Source: an uncultured Collinsella sp. (GTDB lineage Bacteria > Actinomycetota > Coriobacteriia > Coriobacteriales > Coriobacteriaceae). Taken from it: a stretch of 26,830 bases of DNA. The stretch's first letter is position 1, and every line of letters starts with the position of its first letter. A model generated the notes under the pieces. The model worked only from the letters and a program-made list of their open reading frames with translations, did not search any database and was not told where the DNA came from. Both the position numbers and the translations under genes were made by a program. Shown piece by piece: positions 6,717-13,561 of this stretch. The stretch spans positions 1 to 26,830 of the forward strand of contig CABRIF010000022.1 in NCBI GenBank assembly GCA_902470925.1, written 5' to 3'.

Positions 6717-8832
6717 GACCGATGCGCAGGCGCGCCCGCAGCAGCTGCGCCACACCGTGGGCCGTCTGCTCGCCTACATGGGGCACGCGCGCTTCTCGCT
6801 GCTGGTCGTGGCGGTGCTCGTGAGCATCTCGGCGGTGGCGAGCCTGGTGGGCACCTACATGGTGCGCCCGATCGTGAATGCGCTGGCGGCCGGCGACACG
6901 TCGCAGCTGTCGGGGCAGATCGCGTTCCTCGCGGCCGTCTACGCGCTGGGCGCCCTCTCGGCACTCGGCTACACCCAAACGATGGTGCGCGCGGCACAAA
7001 AGGTGGTATTCGACATCAGGCGCGACCTGTTCGCCCATCTGCAGAAACTGCCGCTGGTCTATTTCGACCGCATGCGCACGGGCGACATCATGAGCTTTTT
7101 CACCAACGACGTGGATACGGTGGCCGAGGCGCTCAACAACAGCTTCGCGAATGTGATCCAGGCTGCCATCCAGATGGTCGGCACGATCGCGGTGCTGTTC
7201 GTGCTCAATTGGCGCCTGACGATCATCACGCTCGTGTGCGATGTGCTCATCGCCTGGTACGTGCGGTTTTCCGGCATACGCAGCAAGCGGTTCTTCGCGG
7301 TGCAGCAGGAGGCGCTCGGCGGTTTGGACGGCTATGTTGAGGAGATGGTGTCGGGGCAGAAGGTCGTCAAGGTATGCAACCACGAGGCGGCCAACGTCAC
7401 CGGATTCACGCGGCGCAACGAGCGGCTGCGGGAGGCCGGTGCATCGGCGCAGGCGTATGCGGCCACGATGGTGCCGGTGACGGTGTGCGTGGGGTATGCC
7501 AACTACGCAATCGTGGCGGTGGCCGGCGGTCTGTTGGCGGTGCAGGGGCTAGCCGATGTGGGCGCGCTTGCCAGCTACCTGATCTTCGTGCGGCAGGCGG
7601 CGATGCCCATAAACCAGTTCACGCAGCTGGGCAATTTCCTGTTGAATGCCCTGGCGGGCGCCGAGCGCCTGTTCTCCGTGATGGAGATGGAGCCCGAGGT
7701 GGACGAGGGGACCGTGCGTCTGGTGCGCACCGGTACCGACGCCTGGGGCTGGGAGCTGCCAGTCGGCTACGGCCTGGGGGCATACGGCAAGCTGATGCCG
7801 ATCGCGGGTGCGGCGCCGGCAGAAGCGCGTGCTGAGGGGGTGCCGGCGCAGGGCTCCGCTGCGGGGGCGGTGGCACCGGCGGGAGCGCGTGCTGAAAAGG
7901 CGCCGGCGCAGGGCTCCGCTGCGGGTGCGGTGGCACCGGCGGGGGCGCGTGCTGAGGAGGCACCGGCGCAGGGTTCCGCTGCGGCGGCAGCGGTTGGTGT
8001 GCGTGCTGAGGAGGTGCCGGCGGTGGCCTCCGGCGCCACGTTTGCCGCAACCGCGTCGGCCGCCGACGGCACGGTGCTCGCCTGCGGCACCATTCCCCTG
8101 CGCGGGGACGTGCGCTTCCACGCGGTCGATTTTGGCTACGTGCCCGAGGTGCGCGTGCTCACCGGGCTCAACCTGTTCGCGAAGCCCGGGCAGAAGATCG
8201 CGTTCGTGGGGTCGACCGGTGCGGGCAAGACCACCATCACGAACCTCATCAACCGCTTCTACGATGTCCAGCGCGGCGAGATCACCTTCGACGGTATCGA
8301 CGTGCGTTCGATTGCGAAAGACGATCTGCGGCGGTCGCTTGGGATCGTGCTGCAGGACACGCACCTGTTTACCGGCACGATCGCCGACAACATCCGGTTC
8401 GGCAAGCTCGATGCCACCGATGAGGAGGTGCGCGCGGCGGCCGAGGCTGCCTGTGCGGATTCGTTCATTCGGCGTTTGCCGCAGGGCTACGCGACGCCGG
8501 TGACTGCAGACGGCGCGAACCTGTCACAGGGACAGCGTCAGCTGCTCGCCATCGCGCGCGTGGCGGTGGCCGACCCGCCGGTGCTGATCCTAGACGAGGC
8601 CACCTCGTCGATCGACACACGCACGGAGAAGCTGATCGAGCGGGGGATGGACCGCATCATGCGCGGGCGTACGAGCTTCGTGATCGCGCATCGGCTGTCC
8701 ACCGTGCGCGACGCGGATTGCATCTGCGTGCTGAACCACGGTCGCATCATCGAGCGCGGCACGCACGAGGAGCTGTTTGCCCAGCGCGGGGAATACTGGC
8801 AGCTCTGCCAGGGCCTCAAGGAGCTGGACTAG
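6709..8832 (+). CDS. ABC exporter half-transporter, catalytic subunit (LmrD/BmrD/TM288-like), with repeat-containing linker
   Basis: Partner of the preceding subunit; its ATG overlaps that gene's stop (ATGCCTAA). It has 707 aa: six-helix membrane domain (about 15-325), then an unusual linker, then the NBD. The NBD has Walker A GSTGAGKTT (501-509), signature LSQGQ (605-609), Walker B VLILDE with catalytic Glu630, and H-loop His661. It thus carries the canonical Glu and His, while its LSQGQ signature deviates and would face the degenerate site, as in TM288. Between membrane domain and NBD, residues ~345-445 hold an Ala/Gly/Pro-rich insert built on a 20-residue repeat encoded by 60-bp DNA repeats. 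A GC hairpin follows the stop. The start is set by AAGGGAG at 6693-6699. Confidence 0.95.
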   Translation: MPKTDAQARPQQLRHTVGRLLAYMGHARFSLLVVAVLVSISAVASLVGTYMVRPIVNALAAGDTSQLSGQIAFLAAVYALGALSALGYTQTMVRAAQKVVFDIRRDLFAHLQKLPLVYFDRMRTGDIMSFFTNDVDTVAEALNNSFANVIQAAIQMVGTIAVLFVLNWRLTIITLVCDVLIAWYVRFSGIRSKRFFAVQQEALGGLDGYVEEMVSGQKVVKVCNHEAANVTGFTRRNERLREAGASAQAYAATMVPVTVCVGYANYAIVAVAGGLLAVQGLADVGALASYLIFVRQAAMPINQFTQLGNFLLNALAGAERLFSVMEMEPEVDEGTVRLVRTGTDAWGWELPVGYGLGAYGKLMPIAGAAPAEARAEGVPAQGSAAGAVAPAGARAEKAPAQGSAAGAVAPAGARAEEAPAQGSAAAAAVGVRAEEVPAVASGATFAATASAADGTVLACGTIPLRGDVRFHAVDFGYVPEVRVLTGLNLFAKPGQKIAFVGSTGAGKTTITNLINRFYDVQRGEITFDGIDVRSIAKDDLRRSLGIVLQDTHLFTGTIADNIRFGKLDATDEEVRAAAEAACADSFIRRLPQGYATPVTADGANLSQGQRQLLAIARVAVADPPVLILDEATSSIDTRTEKLIERGMDRIMRGRTSFVIAHRLSTVRDADCICVLNHGRIIERGTHEELFAQRGEYWQLCQGLKELD
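7806..8034 (+). repeat. 60-bp in-frame tandem repeat in the ABC subunit gene
   Basis: Successive 60-bp units at 7861-7920 and 7921-7980 are near identical. A diverged copy precedes them (7806-7860) and a shortened one follows (7981-8034). Each encodes 20 residues, with the recurring core APAGARAE-x-APAQGSAA. The period is a multiple of three, so copy-number change would preserve the frame. The insert lies in the linker between membrane domain and ATPase domain. Confidence 0.9.
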
Positions 8833-8836
8833 CCGA

Positions 8837-8887
8837 AGGGCCGTCAGCTGGGCCGCCTGCGGGCGGGCGCGCTTGGCTGACGGCCCT
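8837..8887 (+). terminator. Hairpin after the marR-ABC operon
   Basis: A perfect 12-bp inverted repeat (AGGGCCGTCAGC at 8837-8848 with GCTGACGGCCCT at 8876-8887) closes a 27-base GC-rich loop, starting 4 bp after the stop. No U-tract follows, so it is only a candidate for the operon end. Confidence 0.5.
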
Positions 8888-8960
8888 GGTGCCGGTTCCG
8901 GACCTGGGGTCAGGCGCCGAAGCGACGCCGGGGCGGGGCCGGGATTTCACTGTCGTGCCC

Positions 8961-9113
8961 AGATGGACGCGCGGCGAACCCGGGATTCCGTCCTCAGCTC
9001 CAGATGGACACGCGGCGAACCCGGGATCAAGCCCGTACCGACTAGATGGACGCGGCGCGAACCCTGGATCAAGCCCGCATCGACTAGACGGACGCGGCGC
9101 GAACCCTGGATTC
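8961..9113 (+). repeat. Repeat array block 1: four forward units, 42-bp period
   Basis: Four units start at 8961, 9002, 9044 and 9086, a spacing of 41-42 bp. Each reads approximately AGATGGACRCGCGGCGAACC followed by C(C/T)GGGATTC. The 14-17 bp between units are also partly alike. The core GAACCCGGGATTC is a near-palindrome around CCCGGG. The next ~70 bp (9114-9186) is GC-rich sequence without a clear unit. No credible gene covers the block. Confidence 0.9.
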
Positions 9114-9186
9114 CGCCTGTACGCCCGGGTGCATGCGGCATGGGTCCGGGGCCTTGCTTCCGGCCCTGCGGCAGCCGACGTCCAAG

Positions 9187-9391
9187 ATCCCGGGTTCGTT
9201 TCTACTCCATCCGGAAATCCCGGGCTCAGATTTCGTCCGTCCGGAAAACCCGGGTTCGGCTTCTATCCATACGGGAAACCGGGTTCAGATTTCGTCCGTC
9301 CGATAATCCCGGGTTCGTTTCCCGTCCATTCAGGAATCCCGGGTTCGGCTTTCGTCCGTCCGAAAATCCCGGGTTCGTCCCCTGTCCATCC
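9187..9391 (-). repeat. Repeat array block 2: seven inverted units, 30-bp period
   Basis: The same element in reverse orientation, seven times, starting at 9187, 9217, 9247, 9277, 9306, 9336 and 9366. The period is 30 bp, with one 29-bp step. The unit on the plus strand is ATCCCGGGTTCG followed by about 7 variable bases and TCCRTCC. Units alternate in type: the 2nd, 4th and 6th carry TTTCGTCCGTCC while the odd ones carry variants of TCCATCC, so the true higher-order repeat is 60 bp. This suggests past duplication of a dimer. Confidence 0.9.
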
Positions 9392-9410
9392 AGGGCCGTT
9401 TTTCGCCCCC

Positions 9411-9672
9411 AGATGGACGCGCGGCGAACCCCAGTTTCCCAGACGGACAGGAAACGAACCCGGGATTGCGCTGCCGTGCACCGATGGACACGAGCCGAAC
9501 CCGGGATCCGGGGCGCAGCTCCGAACGGCCGAGCGGTGAACCCGGGATTCCGCCAGAGGCCCCAGATGGACACGCAACGAACCCTAGATTTGGCCGATGT
9601 GCACCGATGGACACGAGCCGAACCCGGGATTCGGCCCCGCGGCCCCAGATGGACACGCGACGAACCCAATCC
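9411..9672 (+). repeat. Repeat array block 3: seven forward units, mostly 41-bp period
   Basis: Forward units begin at 9411, 9441, 9482, 9523, 9564, 9605 and 9647. The first step is 30 bp and the others 41-42 bp. All keep the frame (A/C)GATGGAC...CGAACCC(GGGAT) with substitutions; the unit at 9523 has lost most of the GATGGAC half. The block is separated from inverted block 2 by only 19 bp. Blocks 2 and 3 therefore form a 7+7 inverted arrangement that could pair unit by unit in single strands. Confidence 0.88.
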
Positions 9673-9714
9673 GCTTCTGCGCGGTGCCTGGTCCGAGGCG
9701 CCACCGGCTGCGCC

Positions 9715-9847
9715 GACGTGGCAAACGCGCCAAGTGTCCGTTGCGGTCGGCATTGTCGCGACGCGGCAAGCGCACCGGGCTCCCGTTTCGGCCAGCACCG
9801 CCAACGTGGCCGACACGCCCGATTCGTGTCGTGGCCGGCACCCGTTG
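9715..9847 (+). repeat. Diverged ~45-bp tandem repeat downstream of ysxC
   Basis: Three imperfect copies start at 9715, 9760 and 9803. They align on (G/A)ACGYGGCMRRCRCRCC, then a middle ending CCGTTKCGGYCRGCAYY. The copies are unrelated at sight to the ~26-bp repeat before them. They occupy the space between the large array and the 3' end of ysxC, so 8888-9865 as a whole is repeat-rich noncoding DNA. Confidence 0.55.
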
Positions 9848-9865
9848 TTGCTGGCGATGCTGCTC

Positions 9866-10534
9866 TTAGTTTTCGGCGTCCGTCATCTCTGCCGCAGGCT
9901 TCACGTCCTCGGCGCCTTCCACGCTGGCCCCATCCTCATCGGCTTCCAAGCAGTGTGCGACGATGGCCGCTTTGAGCGCATCGATGCCCAACCCGGTGGA
10001 GGACGACGTGACGATCACGCGGTCGGCGGGTACCGTGAGCTGCTTTTTGATGGCGGCTGCCTGGCGGGCCTGCTGGGTGCGGCTGAGCTTGTCGGCTTTG
10101 GTGAGCGCCACGATGAAGGGGAAGTCGTTCTCCTGCAAAAACCCGATCATCTGGTGGTCGAGCTTGCTGGGATCGTGTCGGATATCCACCAGCGCCACCA
10201 CCAGGTTGAAGCTGCGCTCCGACTCGAAGAAATCGCCGATGAGCTTGGCCCAGCGGTCGCGCTCGGCCTTGCTGCGCTGGGCGAATCCGTAGCCGGGCAG
10301 GTCGACGAAGTGCACGCCGTCGGCCTCGAAGAAGTTGACGTTGGCGGTCTTGCCGGGCGTGGATGAGACCTTGACCAGGCCGCGCCGGTTGAACAGCTTG
10401 TTCATGATCGAGGACTTGCCCACGTTCGAGCGGCCCACGAAGCTCACCTCGGGGCAGGTTGACGGCGGAATCTGGGACGCCTTGCCGTAGCTGGCAACGA
10501 AGCGGACCTTGTTGTAGTTGATGGCCTCTGCCAT
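9866..10534 (-). CDS. ysxC: Ribosome biogenesis GTP-binding protein YsxC/EngB
   Basis: TrmE-Era-EngA-like GTPase of 222 aa required for late 50S subunit assembly in bacteria that have it. Motifs: G1 GRSNVGKSS (34-42), G3 DLPGYG, G4 TKAD and the SSS G5 region. The start ATG (complement of 10532-10534) is preceded by GGAG at a 6-nt spacing. A longer in-frame reading upstream exists only because the adjacent 30-bp repeat has no stops. The last ~25 residues are acidic and Ala-rich beyond the normal domain end. It is followed on the minus strand by repeat arrays rather than genes, and preceded by mtn ~240 bp upstream in the same direction. Co-transcription with mtn is possible but would include the 30-bp repeat array. 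Confidence 0.96.
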   Translation of the reverse strand: MAEAINYNKVRFVASYGKASQIPPSTCPEVSFVGRSNVGKSSIMNKLFNRRGLVKVSSTPGKTANVNFFEADGVHFVDLPGYGFAQRSKAERDRWAKLIGDFFESERSFNLVVALVDIRHDPSKLDHQMIGFLQENDFPFIVALTKADKLSRTQQARQAAAIKKQLTVPADRVIVTSSSTGLGIDALKAAIVAHCLEADEDGASVEGAEDVKPAAEMTDAEN

Positions 10535-10628
10535 GGAATGCTCCAAACGGGTTGAGGGTTGCAGTGTTACAGGTTTGAGAGTTGGGGGCGAGGGCTGCAG
10601 TGTTGGGGGTTGCAGGGGTACGGGCTGC

Positions 10629-10790
10629 GGATTGAGGACCGCAGGGCTGCGGATTACGGACCGGGACCGCAGGACCGCAGGGATTACGGACCGAAGACCG
10701 CAGAGCCGCGGGGTCGCGGACCGAAGACCGCGGAGCCAAGGGATTGCGAACCGAAGGCTCCCGAGGGTTGCAGGATTACAGATCGAAAGT
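10629..10790. repeat. 30-bp tandem repeat array between mtn and ysxC
   Basis: Units begin at 10651, 10681, 10711 and 10741, exactly 30 bp apart, on the pattern GG(A/G)TTRCGGACCGAAGACC then GCRGAGCCRMG. Partial copies lie at about 10629 and 10774. The stretch before it (10545-10628) is a less regular G-rich run of GGGTTGCAG-type elements. The last partial copy contains the mtn stop codon (TTA at 10776-10778), so the repeat has run into the end of that gene. Read on the minus strand it stays open as ~10-residue repeats joined to ysxC, which is probably not translated. Confidence 0.8.
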
Positions 10791-11534
10791 TGCCGGTTGC
10801 AGGTGCCCCGGCATGCGCCCTGCGATCTCCAGCGCGATCTCGCTGGCGTTGCGCGCGTACGATTCGAGGTCGAACACCCGGGCGGACAGGGCGTCGTAGG
10901 CCTCGTCGCAATTGTCCGAAATCGCGCGTAGCACCAGGCAGGGCACCGCGCATTTGGCAGCGACGTGCGCCACCGCAGCGCCTTCCATCTCCACGCAGTC
11001 GGCCTGCGTGGCGACCTGCACCAGCGCCTTGGCCTCCGCTCCGGAGACGAACCGGTTGCCCGTGGCGATGGTGCCGCGCAGGAACTGCAGCGCTCCGGCT
11101 TCGATGCCGTTGTCAGCCGGCTCGCGGTAGCCGCGCGCGGACAGCACCTCGGCGGCAATTCTTACAAGCTCGGGCGTGCTGGCAAACTCCTCAAGCTCGG
11201 GCGCCGATTCGGCGATGAGGGCGGTGTCGGTGTCCAGGTAGCGCAGGCGCGCACCCACCACGATGTCGCCGATGTGCAGGGCGGGGTTCAGGCCTCCGGC
11301 GATGCCGGAGAACACGATCGCGCTCGCTCCGTAGGCGCTGATGAGGTGCTGCGTTGCCGCTGCGGCGTTCACAGTACCCATGCCGGCGCAGGTGGCAACG
11401 ATGCGCGTGGGGCCGTAGGTGCCGCACACGATGTGCAGCCCCATCTCGTCGCGCTCCTCGCCGCCGTCGAGCGCCTGATAGATGTGGCGCACCTCCTTTT
11501 CGAGGGCGCCGATGATGGCGATTGTGGATGCCAT
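10776..11534 (-). CDS. mtn: 5'-methylthioadenosine/S-adenosylhomocysteine nucleosidase
   Basis: Cleaves MTA and SAH (and 5'-deoxyadenosine in many species) to adenine plus the thioribose or ribosyl product. It relieves inhibition of SAM-dependent enzymes and feeds methionine salvage. The 252-aa protein starts at the ATG complementing 11532-11534 with GGAG just upstream. Family features: general acid region with Glu12 (GALEKEV), IVFSGIAGGLNPALHIGDIVVG, substrate-binding VEMEGAAVAHVA and catalytic Asp207 (RAISDN). It is slightly longer than the usual ~230 aa, and its extreme C-terminus (after IAGRMPGH) runs into the downstream repeat array. The candidate extended -10 upstream suggests its own promoter. 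MetNIQ, 14 kb away, is a functional relative but not a neighbour. Confidence 0.95.
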   Translation of the reverse strand: MASTIAIIGALEKEVRHIYQALDGGEERDEMGLHIVCGTYGPTRIVATCAGMGTVNAAAATQHLISAYGASAIVFSGIAGGLNPALHIGDIVVGARLRYLDTDTALIAESAPELEEFASTPELVRIAAEVLSARGYREPADNGIEAGALQFLRGTIATGNRFVSGAEAKALVQVATQADCVEMEGAAVAHVAAKCAVPCLVLRAISDNCDEAYDALSARVFDLESYARNASEIALEIAGRMPGHLQPATFDL

Positions 11535-11569
11535 GCCGCTCCAATCCCGTATCGATTCATTTGTTCGAA

Positions 11570-11578
11570 AGTGTAACA
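11570..11578 (-). promoter_or_regulatory. Extended -10 candidate for mtn
   Basis: On the minus strand TGTTACACT fits TGnTAnnnT. The predicted start at about 11563 would give a leader of ~30 nt. There is no recognisable -35. Confidence 0.4.
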
Positions 11579-11811
11579 GGCGCGTTTGCGCAGGCGGCAC
11601 GTCGTGCGCGAGGCTGCATCCAAAACGCGCCACCCGTCCGGCTCCTCGGCGCAGCGGCCGCCCATCCCCCCCGCGCACCTTCACCCTGATGCACGCCGGG
11701 AGCCATCTGTCCTGCTGGCCTCACATAGGTCGAGGACAGGGGGTGTGCTGCTGAGCGGGCGCAGGCGTGCCTCGGCGCGGTGTTCACTCGCCCGGCGCCC
11801 TCTCGGCGCGG

Positions 11812-11841
11812 TTGCGCGGCCGGGGCGGCAGTTGGTAAGCT
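11812..11841 (+). promoter_or_regulatory. Promoter candidate for the YitT-family gene
   Basis: TTGCGC (11812-11817), an 18-bp spacer ending in TGG, and TAAGCT (11836-11841). The -10 with its following AAA is the same as in the metN leader promoter (TGCTAAGCTAAA). The transcript would start at about 11848, ahead of the ribosome binding site AAGGGAG at 11857-11863. Confidence 0.45.
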
Positions 11842-11871
11842 AAAACCATCTGTGACAAGGGAGACGTGATA

Positions 11872-12744
11872 GTGATGGCCCGCGATACCGCGCAGCCGCA
11901 AGACGAATCGAATACGGGGCCAAGCGAGCGCGGGGGCGGCGCGCGCGGTCGTGCGCCCGGCGCTCCCAGCCGCGGCGAGTCCAGAAACGTTGAGGATGGT
12001 GAGCCAGCTGCCCGCACCCGCATGTTTCGGCCGAGTCCGCAGCCTCGGCAGGCCCGTCGCGTGGCGGGCTTGCGCCCGGTGGAGTTCGCGCATCGCGTGG
12101 CGCTCGTCCTGCTGGGCTCGGCGATCTTCACCTTCGGGGTGCACAACATCCATGAGGTGGTTGGGGTCACCGAGGGCGGCGTGATCGGTTTGGTGCTGTT
12201 CGGCGACCATTGGCTGGGCATACCGCCGTCGGTGGTGTCCCCCGTGCTCGATGCGGCGTGCTACCTACTGGCGCTGCGCGTGCTCGGCCGCGGCTTTTTG
12301 GGCTGGTCGGCGGTGGCGACGGTTTCGGTTGCCGGCTTCTACCGCGTGTGGGAGCATCTGCCGCACCTGCTGCCCGATCTCTCCGGCAACATGATCCTCG
12401 CTGCGGTGCTCGGCGGCCTGTTCGTGGGCGTTGGCGTGGGCATCGTGATTCGCCAGGGCTCCTCGGCCGGTGGCGACGACGCGCTCGCGCTGACGATCTC
12501 GCGGCTCACGGGGTGGCGCGTGGGCCGCTGCTACCTGTTTACCGACCTTACGGTGCTGGTGCTGTCGTTGACCTATATCGAACCGGCAAAGATCGCCTGC
12601 TCCCTGGTGACGGTCATGGTGTCGTCGGCGGTGATCGACGTGGTGAAGGACGCGTCGTGGGACCGGCTGGAGTTCGCGGCCGATGCGCTACGCGAGCGTG
12701 CGCGCCGCCGTGGCGGGCGTCTCGGCCGCAGTCGACGTAACTAG
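11872..12744 (+). CDS. YitT-family integral membrane protein
   Basis: Multi-pass inner membrane protein of the YitT (DUF161) family, whose function is unknown. About the first 60 residues are hydrophilic and Gly/Arg/Pro-rich. Then five or so membrane segments span ~65-225: ALVLLGSAIFTFGVHNI, GGVIGLVLFG, DAACYLLALRVLG, MILAAVLGGLFVGVGVGIVI and ACSLVTVMVSSAVIDVV. The conserved glycine-rich motif GGVIGLVLF and the SSAGGDDALALTISR loop are typical. The C-terminal DUF2179 domain of longer YitT proteins is absent, and the protein ends in an Arg-rich tail. GTG 11872 has the best spacing (8 nt) from AAGGGAG; ATG 11875 and GTG 11866 are alternatives. The stop overlaps the stop of the convergent flavodoxin gene within one CTAG. 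Confidence 0.85.
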   Translation: MMARDTAQPQDESNTGPSERGGGARGRAPGAPSRGESRNVEDGEPAARTRMFRPSPQPRQARRVAGLRPVEFAHRVALVLLGSAIFTFGVHNIHEVVGVTEGGVIGLVLFGDHWLGIPPSVVSPVLDAACYLLALRVLGRGFLGWSAVATVSVAGFYRVWEHLPHLLPDLSGNMILAAVLGGLFVGVGVGIVIRQGSSAGGDDALALTISRLTGWRVGRCYLFTDLTVLVLSLTYIEPAKIACSLVTVMVSSAVIDVVKDASWDRLEFAADALRERARRRGGRLGRSRRN

Positions 12745-13376
12745 TGGATGAAGCTCGTCCAGACGCCCGGCTCCTGTGCGGGCGGCTCGATGCCCGCGGC
12801 CCGGCCCGCCTCGAGGGATTTGAGCATCCACGCCATGTTGCGCCCCAGCTGGCGCATCGTCCACAGGCCCTCTTCGTCCTGCTCAACCTCCTCGGGGGTG
12901 CATCCGTGGACCATGTTCCAGTAGCGCGAGCTCACCACGGGCATCTGCGAGATGGTGAAGAACTTGGCGATGTCGTCCAGCGATGCGGTGGTGCCGGCGC
13001 GCCGTGCGGAGACCACAGCGGCTGCAGGTTTGAAGCGGAAGGGGTGCGGCTTGCCCGCCTGCCCGCTTGAGTAGAACAGGCGGTCCATGAAGCCGAGCAG
13101 GCCGGCGCCCGCATGCGCATAGTGCACCGGCGCGCCGAAGATGAAGCCGTCGGCCTCAAGAGCTCGCTCGCGGAACTCGTTCACGCGGTCCGCCTGCACG
13201 CAGGACCCGGTTTTGCGACACGCGCCGCAGGCGGTGCAGCCGCCTTTGGGGGCGGCGCCGATCCAGAAGATCTCGGTGTCGATGCCTTCCTGCTCGAGTG
13301 CGCCGGCCACCTCGGCAAGCGCGCGGTGCGTGCATCCGAGCTGGTGGGGACTGCCGTTAACAAGCATGACCTTCAT
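12741..13376 (-). CDS. Flavodoxin-family NAD(P)H-dependent oxidoreductase
   Basis: Probable FMN-binding reductase of the NADPH-dependent FMN reductase/iron-sulfur flavoprotein-like group, 211 aa. It opens with the phosphate-binding loop MLVNGSPHQLGCTHRAL. A cysteine cluster follows, Cys47, 50, 53 and 59 (CTACGACRKTGSC), typical of this subfamily and able to hold a metal centre or take part in redox. Then come FIFGAPVHYAHAGAGLLGFMDRLFYS and a PAAAVVSARRAGTTAS loop, which contact flavin in relatives. The start is the ATG complementing 13374-13376, behind AAGGG-like purines. It converges on the YitT gene, sharing 4 bp at the stops. The physiological substrate cannot be deduced. Confidence 0.9.
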   Translation of the reverse strand: MKVMLVNGSPHQLGCTHRALAEVAGALEQEGIDTEIFWIGAAPKGGCTACGACRKTGSCVQADRVNEFRERALEADGFIFGAPVHYAHAGAGLLGFMDRLFYSSGQAGKPHPFRFKPAAAVVSARRAGTTASLDDIAKFFTISQMPVVSSRYWNMVHGCTPEEVEQDEEGLWTMRQLGRNMAWMLKSLEAGRAAGIEPPAQEPGVWTSFIH

Positions 13377-13439
13377 GGGGATTCCCTTCGTGCGGCCTCG
13401 CGGTTCAGGCGTGCGCGGGGCGGTTGTGCGGTGTGCTAC

Positions 13440-13449
13440 GGGTATACCC
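13440..13449. promoter_or_regulatory. 10-bp palindrome upstream of the flavodoxin gene
   Basis: GGGTATACCC is a perfect palindrome ~65 bp upstream of the reductase start and contains a possible minus-strand -10 (TATACC). It may be an operator or simply the -10 region. There is no supporting -35. Confidence 0.25.
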
Positions 13450-13561
13450 AATGTCTGGCTTGGGGAGTACGCCGGGCGAGCAAGGTTCCAGTGGGGAGAT
13501 CTGGTTGCGCGGTCTGCAAGTCCCCGTGCTGCCGGTGCTGATTGGCCCGCCGGTCCTTGGG

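Larger units (their letters stand above)
11535..11871. other. Divergent intergenic region mtn / YitT gene
   Basis: This 337-bp region separates divergent genes. It has an AT-richer patch near mtn (11550-11580), GC-rich sequence without recognisable structure in the middle, and a promoter candidate near the YitT gene. No gene, RNA motif or repeat was recognised in the central part. Confidence 0.5.

Noticed and set aside
8961..9672. CRISPR array
   Set aside because: Units diverge, change orientation, are separated by only a few related bases in the 30-bp block rather than by unique 30-40-bp spacers, and no cas genes are nearby.
8961..9672. tRNA T-arm resemblance of CCCGGGTTCG in each unit
   Set aside because: The T-loop consensus GGTTCGANNCC is not completed, and no acceptor, D or anticodon arms surround it.
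8718..10366. Long open frames across the repeat array on both strands (e.g. 8777-10366 and 8718-9539), with PGxxxRPSG-like peptide repeats
   Set aside because: They overlap in several frames, start inside the ABC gene or run antisense through ysxC. They have no suitable ribosome binding site and exist because the GC-rich repeats lack stop codons. Block periods of 41-42 bp and a 29-bp step also break any single frame.
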